Source of the DNA: an uncultured Lachnospiraceae bacterium | Lineage (GTDB): Bacteria > Bacillota > Clostridia > Lachnospirales > Lachnospiraceae | NCBI GenBank assembly: GCA_947567595.1 | Contig: CANOMQ010000003.1 | Span: 1-64,000, forward strand | Length of the DNA: 64,000 bases | Reading direction: 5' to 3' | Shown here: positions 33,796 through 43,638 of the stretch, piece after piece | Layout: each line of letters starts with the position of its first letter | Position numbering within the stretch: the first letter of the stretch is position 1 | The notes under the pieces: model-generated | Databases searched by the model: none | The model's input: the letters and a program-made list of their open reading frames with translations, nothing else | Told to the model about the DNA's origin: nothing | Position numbers and translations under genes: made by a program

Positions 33796-35595
33796 ATGGA
33801 CGAAATCAAAAACAGAAACGACATTCCAAAAGACCATACATGGGCGATTGAAGATTTATATGCCAGTGACGAGGCATGGAAAGCGGATTTGGACAAGCTC
33901 AAACACATGCTTCCCAAAATTGAAGCTTACTGCGGAACGCTTGGCGAAAGTGCAAAGACACTGCTCTCATTCCTAAAGCAGCAGGACGCACTTAGCATCT
34001 CCCTTGACCGTTTTGCAAACTATTCCATGCGCAAGGCAGACGAGGATACCAAAAACACGACCTATCAGGGCTTCAAGGATCAGACAACCGGTCTCTATGT
34101 GGCGCTCTCCTCAGCACTCTCCTTTGCCGAGCCGGAAATCCTTGCAATCAGCGAGTCCACATTGGAGTCATTTTATGAAAAAGAACCGGAATTAAAAACT
34201 TACAGGCGTTATTTAAATGATATCCGCCGCAAAAAGGCGCATATTTTAAGCAACGCCGAGGAAAAAATCCTTGCGGCGGCAGGCGACCTCGCACAGTCCC
34301 CCGATGACATTTTCGGGCTGTTAAACAACGCGGACTTAACCTTTGAGTCAGTAAGCGATATTGAGGGAAACCGCTATCCCGTCACGCACGCCACCTTTAT
34401 CTCACTGCTCCAAAAAACGGACAGAAGTGTCAGAAAAGCCGCCTTTGACTCGCTCTACAAGACATACGAGGCACACAAAAACACCGCCGCGGCAATCCTC
34501 TCCGCACAGATGAAGCAGCTCAACTTTTTTGCAAGCATGCGAAAATACGAAAGCCCCCTTCATGCGGCACTTGACAGCAGCAACGTCAGTCCGCAGGTTT
34601 ACCATAACCTGATTGAGACTGTCCACGAAAATATGGACTACATGTACCGCTATGTGCGCCTTCGCAAAAAGCTGCTCAAGGTTGACGAGCTGCACATGTA
34701 TGACCTGTACGCACCGATGGTTGCAGGCACCAAGCGCGATATCCCGTTTGAGGAGACAAAGGCAAACATCAAAAAGGCGCTGTCCGTTCTTGGCGACGAC
34801 TACACTGCCCTTTTGGACGAGGGCTTCGAAAACCGCTGGATTGACATTTACGAAAATACCGGAAAACGCAGCGGCGCATACTCTGCCGGCTGCCGCGTAC
34901 ACCCGTTCGTGCTCTTAAACTACAAAAACAACCTCAACAGCGAATTTACAACGGTGCACGAGATGGGACACGCGCTGCACTCCTATCTCTCCAACAAAAA
35001 CCAGCCCGTTGTTGACTCCGACTACGTCATTTTTGTGGCGGAGGTTGCCTCAACCTGCAACGAAGCGCTGCTCATGCAGTATCTTCTGAAAAACACGACT
35101 GACAAGAAGGAGCGCGCTTACCTGATTAACTACTTTTTGGAGCAGTTTCGCACCACGCTCTACCGTCAGACCATGTTTGCGGAGTTTGAGCTGAAAATGA
35201 GCCAGATGATACAAAACGGCGAGAGCATCAATTCCGAAACCGCGTGCAGAACGTACCACGATTTGATTGACCTTTACTTTGGCAAGGAGATTGTGCATGA
35301 CGCGAAAATTGATTTGGAGTGGGCACGTATCCCGCATTTTTACTACAATTTTTATGTTTATCAGTACGCGACCGGATTTTCCGCCGCAATCGCACTCTCG
35401 CAAAAAATATTAGAGGAGGGCGCACCTGCCGTAAAGGCATACAAGGAGCAGTTTTTAAGCGCGGGCTGTTCGAAGGATCCGGTTTCGATTTTGAAGGACG
35501 CAGGCGTCGATATGTCCACCAAAAAGCCAATTGAAGACGCGTTGAAGCTGTTTGGGAGCCTGATTGACGAAATGGACGCACTTGCTTCTATTTAA
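33796..35595 (+). CDS. pepF: Oligoendopeptidase F
   Basis: A 599-aa M3B metallopeptidase that cleaves short peptides in the cytoplasm. The zinc site is HEMGHALH within TTVHEMGHALHSYLS, with the distal Glu in EVASTCNEALL. The N-terminal oligopeptidase domain and the GRVHP-like segment (SAGCRVHPFV) are as expected, and length is normal. ATG 33796 follows SD AAGGAAGGA; the first ATG of the frame (33769) has none. It is monocistronic, with a strong terminator after it. Confidence 0.96.
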   Translation: MDEIKNRNDIPKDHTWAIEDLYASDEAWKADLDKLKHMLPKIEAYCGTLGESAKTLLSFLKQQDALSISLDRFANYSMRKADEDTKNTTYQGFKDQTTGLYVALSSALSFAEPEILAISESTLESFYEKEPELKTYRRYLNDIRRKKAHILSNAEEKILAAAGDLAQSPDDIFGLLNNADLTFESVSDIEGNRYPVTHATFISLLQKTDRSVRKAAFDSLYKTYEAHKNTAAAILSAQMKQLNFFASMRKYESPLHAALDSSNVSPQVYHNLIETVHENMDYMYRYVRLRKKLLKVDELHMYDLYAPMVAGTKRDIPFEETKANIKKALSVLGDDYTALLDEGFENRWIDIYENTGKRSGAYSAGCRVHPFVLLNYKNNLNSEFTTVHEMGHALHSYLSNKNQPVVDSDYVIFVAEVASTCNEALLMQYLLKNTTDKKERAYLINYFLEQFRTTLYRQTMFAEFELKMSQMIQNGESINSETACRTYHDLIDLYFGKEIVHDAKIDLEWARIPHFYYNFYVYQYATGFSAAIALSQKILEEGAPAVKAYKEQFLSAGCSKDPVSILKDAGVDMSTKKPIEDALKLFGSLIDEMDALASI

Positions 35596-35632
35596 ATTAA
35601 AAGCTTTCCATAATTAAAATTCTATTATGACA

Positions 35633-35669
35633 AACAAAAAGAACGCCGTTACTGACGTTCTTTTTTGTT
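35633..35669. terminator. Bidirectional terminator between pepF and the pilC-like gene
   Basis: AACAAAAAGAACG and CGTTCTTTTTTGTT form a long stem around a 10-nt loop, with T-runs on both strands. It ends the convergent pepF and pilC transcripts. Confidence 0.85.
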
Positions 35670-35692
35670 TATCATAATAATATTTATTCATA

Positions 35693-36907
35693 TTACATCG
35701 CATCAAGCGCGGAATACATGGACATCATCGGCGCCATACAAGCCGCCACCAGTCCGCCAACGACAACCGCAAGCACGACGATAATCATCGGCTCCATCGC
35801 CGCCATCAGCGACTGCACTGCCATTTCCACCTCTTCGTCATAATAGTCCGCAAGCTTATCCAGCATTTCCTCGGAATTACCCGATTCCTCACCGATACGA
35901 AGCATGTGATACACCATCGGCGGAAACAGTCCGCATTCCTCTAGCGGACGCGAAAGCGGCATACCGATTGACACCTGCATGGACGCGTCCTTTAGTGCCT
36001 CCTTAAAATACACATTTCCCATAATACCCGATACAATCGAAGTCGCCTCCACAAGCGTAACGCCCGAGCCAAGCAGCGTCCCCAGCGTTCTTGCCATCTG
36101 CGCGGAAGCCGATTTCACGGTCATGTTCTTTAAAATCGGAATGGTAATTGCAATCTTTCCAAAGAAATGCTTTCCCATATTCGTCTTGGAAAATGCCACA
36201 ATCCCAAACGCGATTGCCGCCACCACCGGAATAATGATAAACCAGTAATTAATCACGCCATTACTGAGTGCCACATAAAATTTCGTGATTGCCGGAAGCT
36301 CCGTCCCCAAGTCAACGAACATGCTTTCATAATTCGGAATAACGACCACAAGCATGACAATCGTGATAATCACCGCGATAATCATGACCGCAACCGGGTA
36401 AATCATCGCCTTCTTGACAAGCGCCTGCGTCTTGCTCGACTTCTCAAGCTGTTGTGATACACGCTCCATCGCAACATGCAGTGTGCCGGACGCCTCGCCT
36501 GCCGCCACCATGTTAATCATCAAATCGGGAAAGACCTTCGGGTGCTCCGCAAGCGCCTGCGCAAGCGTGTCGCCCTTCTCAATATCGATACGCACCGTGT
36601 TGAGCGCTTCCTTTAACCGCTTGTTTTCCGTCTGTTCATAGAGCATTCGAAGCGTCTCCATAATCGTGACGCCGGCTTTGTTCATGCTGACAAACTGCCT
36701 GCACATGACGCTCAAATCCCTTGCGCTTGGATAACCGCCAATCTGTATGTTAATGTCGGCTGTCAGAATGGTCTGCCCCTTGATTGACACCACCGTAAGC
36801 CCCTGACTTCGAAGCTTACTTTTTACCTCCTCCTCGTCTGCCGCATCAATCGAGCCCTTCACTTCCTTACCGAGCTTGTTTATGGCCTCATATCCGAATT
36901 TTGCCAT
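35693..36907 (-). CDS. pilC: Type II secretion/type IV pilus inner-membrane platform protein
   Basis: A 404-aa GspF/PilC protein with two repeated T2SSF domains. Each holds a helical bundle (RQFVSMNKAGVTIMETL; then ARTLGTLLGSGVTLVEA) and is followed by membrane helices at about 170-192, 220-245 and 372-395. The short N-terminal domain (FGYEAINKLGKEVKGSI) is typical of PilC. It would form the platform on which pilin is assembled. An SD (GAAGGTG) precedes the ATG. No pilB, pilin, pilD or pilM genes are next to it, so it is an orphan here and the rest of the system must lie elsewhere. Its neighbour is a diguanylate cyclase gene in the same orientation. Confidence 0.9.
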   Translation of the reverse strand: MAKFGYEAINKLGKEVKGSIDAADEEEVKSKLRSQGLTVVSIKGQTILTADINIQIGGYPSARDLSVMCRQFVSMNKAGVTIMETLRMLYEQTENKRLKEALNTVRIDIEKGDTLAQALAEHPKVFPDLMINMVAAGEASGTLHVAMERVSQQLEKSSKTQALVKKAMIYPVAVMIIAVIITIVMLVVVIPNYESMFVDLGTELPAITKFYVALSNGVINYWFIIIPVVAAIAFGIVAFSKTNMGKHFFGKIAITIPILKNMTVKSASAQMARTLGTLLGSGVTLVEATSIVSGIMGNVYFKEALKDASMQVSIGMPLSRPLEECGLFPPMVYHMLRIGEESGNSEEMLDKLADYYDEEVEMAVQSLMAAMEPMIIVVLAVVVGGLVAACMAPMMSMYSALDAM

Positions 36908-37059
36908 ATGATGCCCACACCTTCTTTCCTATGTATTTTTTACTGCTTTTTGCCAACCCATAAAACCTGATTTATTTACCATTATACTCTTTCACACACT
37001 AAATCGCAACGGTTTTGTTCCTACTGCCTCACATTTTCGGGAACGGCTTTGCGGCATGG

Positions 37060-38121
37060 TCAGCATACGACACGGTTTTTGCCGTTGTATTTTCCGACAT
37101 AAAGGCGCTTATCCGCAATGCTCACCCAGTCCTCAATCGTCGTCTCGTTCGAATATGCCGCCGCGCCGATGGTCACGGTGAGCGGTACCCTTTTTGCCGT
37201 GTCCGTATCTTCAATCTCGTACATCAGTTCGTACTTTTCAACCTGCGCCCTGATGCTGTCAATCTTGTCAAACGGCGGTCTTGCCGCCTCCGTAAGCCTT
37301 CCGATAATCAAAAATTCCTCACCGCCCCAGCGGCAGACCGCCACATCATGGCGTTCATCGGAAAGGATTGCCGCAAGCGCCTTGAGCGCCTTATCCCCAA
37401 AATTGTGCCCGTATGTATCGTTTATTTTTTTGAAATTGTCGATATCCACCATCGCAAGCCAGTAAGCGCCCGCCTCGTGCTTTTCTAAAATGCGGTTTAG
37501 GTGCCGCATGATATAATGGCGGTTTGGAAGTCCCGTGAGCGCGTCATACTCCGCCTGCTTCGAAAGCCTTGCCTCGCTTTTTAGGAAAAACAGCGTCATC
37601 AGCTTCAAGGAGGCAATCATCACCGCAAACATAATGACCGTCATTGCCACATACATAAAAAGCTGCACCTTGTCATCAATGACATATAGCGGCTCTCTCC
37701 CATACATTCCAAACAAAAGCCCGACATAGCTTGTGACGCACAGCGCGCTTAAAAGGCTGCCGCTCACGTTGCTCTTTCCGTTATTTGTTTTCAGCGAAAA
37801 ATACTCGGCATAGAAAAAAATACACACAATGCAAATCAGGCACATCTGAAACCCGCAGCCCATGCCGACGCAGACCACGGCAAAAATCATATGGACAATG
37901 ACCTCAAACGCCATAAGGTTAATATACTTTGCCAGTAAATTTTTCCTGATAAACGCATAACTGCAAAAATAAAAGATGATACTGAATATATTAAACCCCG
38001 CCATGATGCTGACCTGATAATAGGTAAAAAAGATAAAGAAAAAGATATGCATGCACAAAAATATTGTATTTAACAGCAACGACATATTTTTGGCTATCTT
38101 CTGATTAAAAAAATAATCCAT
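37060..38121 (-). CDS. Membrane diguanylate cyclase
   Basis: A 353-aa protein with about six membrane helices (residues 12-175), a short coiled linker, and a GGDEF domain from DALTGLPNRH (193-202) with active-site GGEEF at 266-270. The motif is intact, so it should make cyclic-di-GMP. The residues before it (DERHDVAVCRW) do not give a clear RxxD inhibitory site, so product inhibition may be absent. No PAS, HAMP or EAL domain is present. An SD (AAAGGGGAG) precedes the start. The next gene on this strand is the orphan pilC, which allows a link to pilus-based motility or attachment, as inference. Confidence 0.92.
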   Translation of the reverse strand: MDYFFNQKIAKNMSLLLNTIFLCMHIFFFIFFTYYQVSIMAGFNIFSIIFYFCSYAFIRKNLLAKYINLMAFEVIVHMIFAVVCVGMGCGFQMCLICIVCIFFYAEYFSLKTNNGKSNVSGSLLSALCVTSYVGLLFGMYGREPLYVIDDKVQLFMYVAMTVIMFAVMIASLKLMTLFFLKSEARLSKQAEYDALTGLPNRHYIMRHLNRILEKHEAGAYWLAMVDIDNFKKINDTYGHNFGDKALKALAAILSDERHDVAVCRWGGEEFLIIGRLTEAARPPFDKIDSIRAQVEKYELMYEIEDTDTAKRVPLTVTIGAAAYSNETTIEDWVSIADKRLYVGKYNGKNRVVC

Positions 38122-38292
38122 TCCGCTCCCCTTTGATACACATTCATTATTCTTTTACATAATATCACAATTTTTGATGCATGTCATTTCATTTTGTGCT
38201 AAAATATAATGGTGAAAAAATCCGGCGACTGTTCAATATGCCGAATTGCTTTCTAATTTACTTAATTTTGTTATTTTAAGGAGGAACTTCAA

Positions 38293-39957
38293 ATGGCTTG
38301 GTACGACGAGGCAGTATTTTATCACATCTATCCGCTCGGAATGGCGGACGCTCCAAAGGAAAACACTTACGGGGAGCCAGTACACCGTCTAAACAACCTC
38401 ATTCCGTGGATACAGCACATCAAGGACATCGGCTGCAATGCCATCTACATCGGTCCCTTGTTTGAGTCCGTGGGACACGGCTACGAGACAACCGATTACA
38501 AAAAGCTTGACAGCAGGCTCGGCGACAATGAAGATTTGAAAAATTATGTGGCAAAGTGCCACGAAGCAGGCATCAGGGTGATTTTTGACGGTGTGTTCAA
38601 CCACACGGGACGCGACTTTTTTGCCTTTCAGGACATCAAACAGCACCGTGAAGGCTCTGCGTACCGCGACTGGTACTGCAATGTGAACTTTGGCGGCAAC
38701 AACGAATACAACGACGGCTTTAGTTATGATAACTGGGGCGGCTACAACCTTTTGGTCAAATTAAACCAGAGAAATCCGGCGGTAAAGGACTATATTTGTG
38801 ATGTTATCCGTTTCTGGGTAAAGGAATTTGACGTGGACGGGATTCGTCTTGACGCCGCGGACGTGCTTGATTTTGATTTCATGAAGGCACTGCGCGCTGT
38901 CGCAAACGAGGTTAAGCCTGATTTCTGGCTGATGGGCGAGGTCATTCACGGCGATTATTCGCGCTGGGTAAACGAAGGCACGCTCCATTCCGTGACAAAC
39001 TACCACCTGCACAAGGCACTCTATTCCGGGCACAATGACCACAATTATTTTGAAATTGCGCACACGGTAAAACGCCTTTATGACATGGGCGGCAGCAATC
39101 CGAACGGCTTTCGGCTCTACAATTTCGTGGATAACCATGATGTGGAGCGTATTTACACAAAGCTGAACAATAAAGCGCACTATACGCCTGTCCATATCCT
39201 GCTTTACACGCTTCCCGGCATTCCTTCCGTTTATTACGGCTCGGAATTTGGCATCGAGGGCAGGAAGGAAAAGTTCTCAGATGCGTCGCTGCGTCCGGCT
39301 TTATCTTACGAGGATTACAAGGATGCGCTTGAAACCAATTCTTTCACAAAGCTTACCGCAGCGCTTGGAAAAACGCGTCAGAACACAAAGGCACTGTGCT
39401 ACGGCGATTATAGGGAACTGCAGCTTCTAAACCGCCAGTATGCGTTTTCCCGCACCTATAACGGCGAATGTGTTGTCGTAACCGTCAATAACGACGACAG
39501 CGACTATGTGATGACGCTTCCCGTAAGCACCCCTTGCGCAGAGTATGTCGGCGCGCTCTCCGGTCAGCATGTATCGGTTGTAAACGGCAATATCTGTGTC
39601 AATGTAAAGGCAAATTCCGGGGATATCTGGCTGCCCCTGACGGACACGACGCAGCTATCAGAGCCTATAGAAGAGCCTGTTTTTGAGCAGCCCGCTCCTA
39701 CAGCAGAACCCCAAGCCGCACCGGAAAAACCCGTGGCAGAGCAGGAGCACACCGTACCGGAAGCGCCAGCCAGCCAAAGCGCCTTGGAGGACACTGACGG
39801 CAGCGAGGCATTCCAAAAAGGAAAAATTGCGGGACTACAGGAGGCAATTATTGCAATCATGGAGAAAAAGGGGCCTGTCACGGAACAGATGCGCAGGGAC
39901 GTTATCAACAACGTACACCATGATTCTTTGGTAAACTGGGTGAAAAGCTTCCATTAA
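38293..39957 (+). CDS. GH13 alpha-amylase-family enzyme with a C-terminal linker and helical extension
   Basis: A 554-aa cytoplasmic enzyme with no signal peptide. The (beta/alpha)8 motifs are clear: VIFDGVFNHTG, DGIRLDAADV with nucleophile Asp187, LMGEVIHG with acid/base Glu216, and FVDNHD with Asp283. It probably acts on maltodextrins or related alpha-glucans. After a short beta domain (to about 450), residues about 455-500 form a Pro/Glu/Ala-rich linker. A final about 55-residue helical segment (FQKGKIAGLQEAIIAIMEKK) follows, which is not usual for the family and is not recognised. SD AAGGAGG precedes the ATG. It is followed by a pectate lyase gene. Confidence 0.9.
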   Translation: MAWYDEAVFYHIYPLGMADAPKENTYGEPVHRLNNLIPWIQHIKDIGCNAIYIGPLFESVGHGYETTDYKKLDSRLGDNEDLKNYVAKCHEAGIRVIFDGVFNHTGRDFFAFQDIKQHREGSAYRDWYCNVNFGGNNEYNDGFSYDNWGGYNLLVKLNQRNPAVKDYICDVIRFWVKEFDVDGIRLDAADVLDFDFMKALRAVANEVKPDFWLMGEVIHGDYSRWVNEGTLHSVTNYHLHKALYSGHNDHNYFEIAHTVKRLYDMGGSNPNGFRLYNFVDNHDVERIYTKLNNKAHYTPVHILLYTLPGIPSVYYGSEFGIEGRKEKFSDASLRPALSYEDYKDALETNSFTKLTAALGKTRQNTKALCYGDYRELQLLNRQYAFSRTYNGECVVVTVNNDDSDYVMTLPVSTPCAEYVGALSGQHVSVVNGNICVNVKANSGDIWLPLTDTTQLSEPIEEPVFEQPAPTAEPQAAPEKPVAEQEHTVPEAPASQSALEDTDGSEAFQKGKIAGLQEAIIAIMEKKGPVTEQMRRDVINNVHHDSLVNWVKSFH

Positions 39958-40057
39958 AACCATTTTGGAACTGTACAATTTGCCAAAAAAGTGCTATGAT
40001 TTATTTTGGAATTATACAAAGTTACTAATTTTCACAAACGAAAGGAGATTTTTAACA

Positions 40058-42625
40058 ATGGCAGCATGGAAACACATCAAAAAGCCTGTCGCACTTGCGC
40101 TTGCGGGTGCAATGGTCTTCACAAGCATGACCTGTCCCGGTATGTCAATGAAGGCGGACGCGGCAGAAAAGGTGCTTGCATTTGACACGGCAGAAGGCGG
40201 CGGACAGTATGCTACAGGCGGACGCGGCTATGATACTTATGTCGTTACCTCCCTTGAGGATTATGCAAAGGAGGACAAGCCGATTGAGGGCACCCTGCGC
40301 TACGGCATTGAGAAGTTTGCAAAGGAAAACGGCGGCGCAACCATCGTGTTCAATATCGGCGGTCTGATTGACTTAAAGGGCAATCTTTCCTTTAAAGATG
40401 TTAAAAATGTAACAATCGCAGGTCAGACAGCCCCGGGCGACGGTGTAACGCTTTCCGGCTATCAGACCGACATCAGCAATTCTGAAAACCTGATTATCCG
40501 CTATATGCGTTTCCGTCCGGGCGCAAAGAACGTGTCAAACGGCAGCGACTCAATGGACGCACTCTGGGGACGCGACAACAAGCTCTTTATCCTCGACCAC
40601 TGCTCGTTTAGCTGGAATACGGACGAGACGCTCTCCACATACCGCGGACAGGACGGCACGGTTCAGCACTGTCTCATTTACGAGAGCCTTACCGTATCCG
40701 GGCATACAAAGGGACGCCACGGCTACGGCGGTATTTTCGGCGGCGACAATGTGCTCTTCCAGTACAACTTAATTGCAAACAACACCTCACGTCCTCCCCG
40801 TATGGGCGGCGGCTCGATGGGCGACCCGACAAAGGAGGCGGCTGGGGAGTCATACGGCTACTGCGCTACCACGCAGGTCAGCAACAACGTTGTTTATAAC
40901 TATGGCTTCAACGTTGTGCACGGCGGCGGCTGGCAGCTCACAAACTATATGAACAACTACATCATCAACGGCGTCGGCACAAGGGACGATGTTTCCGAAG
41001 CAATCGCAAAGCCCGGCGAGAATAAGAAGTACGGCGGATTTTATGTAAACGGAAATTCCCTCTATGACGGCGCGGTCAAGAATGAGGAGCTCTCTAAGAA
41101 TAACGCAGGCGACGGCAAAAAGACGGGTGTCATCAACACGGCTCCTGACTGGACTGTCATCGCAAAGGAGCAGTATACCACGACGGTCGGCGGAACCTCG
41201 TTCATGCCGAAAAAGGCGTGTGATTTCCCGTTAGAGAAGGATATGGAAAGCCCGGAGGCAAGCTTCTCTAAGGTATTAAATCAGGCAGGCGCAACCTATC
41301 CAAAGCGTGATGCACAGGACGCACGTATCGTTCAGGAGGTCAAGACAGATACCGGACGCTTTGTCAACACGGAAGACGAGGTTGGTGGTTATCCTTGCGC
41401 TACGGCAGTCAGGGAAGCAGGCTATGACACGGATATGGACGGTATGCCGGACTTCTATGAGGATCTGCTCGGATTTGACAAGAACAACGCGGCGGACGCA
41501 AAGGCAATTGCTGCAAACGGACGTTCCAATGTCGAGAACTATTTCAACAGCATCGTGGACGCGAACAAAGTAGCGGACAACCCGACCGTTATGCTGACCG
41601 TTGCAAATAACGCGCAGTACAACCGGGGCGACAGCATTGTAATTGGCGCTGCTGCAACGGCGAACAATGGCGGAACCATTGACAAGGTAGAGTTCTACAA
41701 CGGAAGCACACTTGTTTCCACGGCAACACAGGCACCCTACTTATGCGATTTGAGCGGGCTTGCGGACGGAACCTACTTCATTTCCGCAAGGGCATATGAT
41801 AACAACGGAACCGCAACACAGGCGACAGCGGCACAAATCCACGTAAACAGCCCTGCTGGTACCGCAGGCTATCAGAGCACGGATATCGGCGCACCCGGCG
41901 TAGCAGGCTCCGACTCCCTTGAAAAGGGCGTTCTGACTGTAAAGGGCGCAGGCAAAATCGGCAAGGCGGAAGGCTCGGTAGACGGTGCAGCCGCTGACGC
42001 GACGACAGACAGCTTCCATTATGTATATAAGGGGCTTAAGGGCGACGGCACAATTGTTGCAAGGCTTGACGACGTAACGGCAATCGACAACCACGCAGGC
42101 ACTGGTCTGATGATTCGGGAAAGCGCTGCCGCAAACGCAAATGCCGCATTCCTTTCCATGTCCCTTGTAAAGCAGAATACAAAGCTCAACGAGGGCAATC
42201 CTGACTTGGAGGACACCACATGGGCAGTATATCTTGCAAACAGGGGCGCAACCTTAGTCACAAGCGACAAGGGCGAAGCGCTTAAGCTTAACAACGCAGG
42301 CGAGATGAGCGCAATCACGGAAACCATCGACGCAAAGGACAGCGCCGCAAAGGCAGGCATTCCGCTTGTAGAGGATTTCTACTTCAGGACTGCAAAGAAC
42401 GGCAAGGCTGTCACAAACGGCATCTGGCTTAAGCTTGAGCGCAAGGGTAACGTATTTACAGGCTACGCAAGAAACAACACAAACGAGTCTTGGAAGCTGA
42501 TTGGCTCCGCTGAAATCCCGATGGGCGAGGAAGTCCTGATTGGTTTTGCAGTGGACGGAAACAAGGTTGCAAACGACATCGACAACCTAAGCACGGCGAA
42601 ATTTTCAAATATCAGCATCAGATAA
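40058..42625 (+). CDS. Secreted pectate lyase, PL1-like, with Ig-like and C-terminal beta domains
   Basis: An 855-aa exported enzyme for pectin breakdown. A Sec signal peptide ends near KADA-AEKVL (about residue 35). The catalytic beta-helix (about 40-400) shows DHCSFSWNTDETLS, a VSGHTKGRHGYGGIFGG segment and NNTSRPPRMGG, where the RxPR Arg is the likely catalytic base. Residues about 525-610 form a Big_9-type Ig-like domain (VEFYNGSTLVSTATQAPYL). The last about 235 residues are beta-rich and resemble a concanavalin-like, possibly carbohydrate-binding domain. There is no LPXTG or S-layer motif, so it is probably released. ATG 40058 has SD AAAGGAGA; the 31-residue upstream extension is unlikely. 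Confidence 0.9.
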   Translation: MAAWKHIKKPVALALAGAMVFTSMTCPGMSMKADAAEKVLAFDTAEGGGQYATGGRGYDTYVVTSLEDYAKEDKPIEGTLRYGIEKFAKENGGATIVFNIGGLIDLKGNLSFKDVKNVTIAGQTAPGDGVTLSGYQTDISNSENLIIRYMRFRPGAKNVSNGSDSMDALWGRDNKLFILDHCSFSWNTDETLSTYRGQDGTVQHCLIYESLTVSGHTKGRHGYGGIFGGDNVLFQYNLIANNTSRPPRMGGGSMGDPTKEAAGESYGYCATTQVSNNVVYNYGFNVVHGGGWQLTNYMNNYIINGVGTRDDVSEAIAKPGENKKYGGFYVNGNSLYDGAVKNEELSKNNAGDGKKTGVINTAPDWTVIAKEQYTTTVGGTSFMPKKACDFPLEKDMESPEASFSKVLNQAGATYPKRDAQDARIVQEVKTDTGRFVNTEDEVGGYPCATAVREAGYDTDMDGMPDFYEDLLGFDKNNAADAKAIAANGRSNVENYFNSIVDANKVADNPTVMLTVANNAQYNRGDSIVIGAAATANNGGTIDKVEFYNGSTLVSTATQAPYLCDLSGLADGTYFISARAYDNNGTATQATAAQIHVNSPAGTAGYQSTDIGAPGVAGSDSLEKGVLTVKGAGKIGKAEGSVDGAAADATTDSFHYVYKGLKGDGTIVARLDDVTAIDNHAGTGLMIRESAAANANAAFLSMSLVKQNTKLNEGNPDLEDTTWAVYLANRGATLVTSDKGEALKLNNAGEMSAITETIDAKDSAAKAGIPLVEDFYFRTAKNGKAVTNGIWLKLERKGNVFTGYARNNTNESWKLIGSAEIPMGEEVLIGFAVDGNKVANDIDNLSTAKFSNISIR

Positions 42626-42630
42626 TATTT

Positions 42631-42672
42631 TTCCCGCAGTCCCTTTTCGGACTGCGGGAAGCTTATTTTATT
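42631..42672 (+). terminator. Terminator of the pectate lyase gene
   Basis: A perfect 12-bp stem (TTCCCGCAGTCC/GGACTGCGGGAA) with a 6-nt loop is followed by GCTTATTTTATT. It lies between the convergent pectate lyase and spoVAC genes and may also hinder the opposite transcript. Confidence 0.8.
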
Positions 42673-42684
42673 AGCATGCAATTC

Positions 42685-43149
42685 TTATGCTACAATCCCA
42701 AAAACGGTTCCAATCCAGTACAATAGCCCAAGCGACCAGCTTGTGACAATCCCAAACAAAATAACCGGCCCTGCAATCGTAAAAATCTTACACCCGATAC
42801 CAAACACCTGTCCCTCCGTCTTGTACTCAATCGCACTCGATACCACGGAATTTGCAAACCCCGTAATCGGCACAAGCGCCCCCGCGCCGCCCCATTTGAC
42901 AAGCTTCCCGTAAAGGTTGAACCCTGTCAGAAGCGCGCTGGTCAGGATTAACAGCATTGAGCACCACGCAGCAGCCGTCTCCTTGTCCAAGCCAAATTGC
43001 TGTGTCGCCATGCTTACGATAAACTGCCCCACGCAGCATATCAGTCCGCCCATCACAAACGCCTTTGCCATCTGCATTGGCAGATTGGTCTTTGGGGAAT
43101 TTTGCTTGACATACTCTTGATATTCCTCCATTTTTTGCTGTTGTTCCAT
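42685..43149 (-). CDS. spoVAC: Stage V sporulation protein AC
   Basis: A 154-aa membrane protein with four helices, part of the SpoVA channel that moves dipicolinic acid into and out of the spore core. Diagnostic stretches are KAFVMGGLICCVGQ, TSALLTGFNLYG and VPITGFANSVVSSAIEYKTEG, which follow Bacillus SpoVAC closely. ATG 43149 (MEQQQKMEEYQ) is preferred; the frame is open to 43179, directly after the spoVAB stop. It is the last gene of a spoVAA-AB-AC unit. spoVAD and spoVAE, which normally follow, are not here: the next feature is a terminator and the convergent pectate lyase. Confidence 0.92.
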   Translation of the reverse strand: MEQQQKMEEYQEYVKQNSPKTNLPMQMAKAFVMGGLICCVGQFIVSMATQQFGLDKETAAAWCSMLLILTSALLTGFNLYGKLVKWGGAGALVPITGFANSVVSSAIEYKTEGQVFGIGCKIFTIAGPVILFGIVTSWSLGLLYWIGTVFGIVA

Positions 43150-43179
43150 GCTCTCACCCAGCCTTTCTTTCCTTTTCAT

Positions 43180-43638
43180 TTACACCAGTTCAAAAAAATC
43201 CATTATAAAATAAATCAGCGAACCCGTCACCTTACCGATTGCAACCGAAAAAATTGCAATATCAAGCCCTTTTTTCAGCTTTACGCGCCTTGCAAAAATC
43301 GGAATTCCATCCAAGACCTCCGCAAGCGCAATCGCAAGGCACCCTACAAAAATTCCGGCAAAAATCCCGATTAGGACCAAAAGCGCCTGACATAAAAATG
43401 ACACATGTGTCATCATTGCCCCCAGCGAGCTCTCGATTGGAAACACACTGAGAATACAGGCAAGCACCGATCCAAAAATAATACACTCCTCGTAAAAAAG
43501 CTCATAGCGCGCAGTGTTCGTCTTCCCTGCAAAGCGCGGCACAAGCCCGACCACAAAAAGCACTGTAAAAACGCCTGCCGAAACAAGCAGCCCCGAGCTA
43601 AAGCCCATAATGCATATCAAAATCGTCCTGAAAACCAT
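43180..43638 (-). CDS. spoVAB: Stage V sporulation protein AB
   Basis: A 152-aa membrane protein with four to five helices. The pattern GFSSGLLVSAGVFTVLFVVG, VPRF near residue 33 and GIFVGCLAIALAEVLDGIP matches SpoVAB, and the C-terminus (IGKVTGSLIYFIMD) also aligns. It forms part of the dipicolinate transport complex in the forespore inner membrane. Its start codon adjoins the spoVAA stop, so the genes are coupled. Confidence 0.92.
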   Translation of the reverse strand: MVFRTILICIMGFSSGLLVSAGVFTVLFVVGLVPRFAGKTNTARYELFYEECIIFGSVLACILSVFPIESSLGAMMTHVSFLCQALLVLIGIFAGIFVGCLAIALAEVLDGIPIFARRVKLKKGLDIAIFSVAIGKVTGSLIYFIMDFFELV

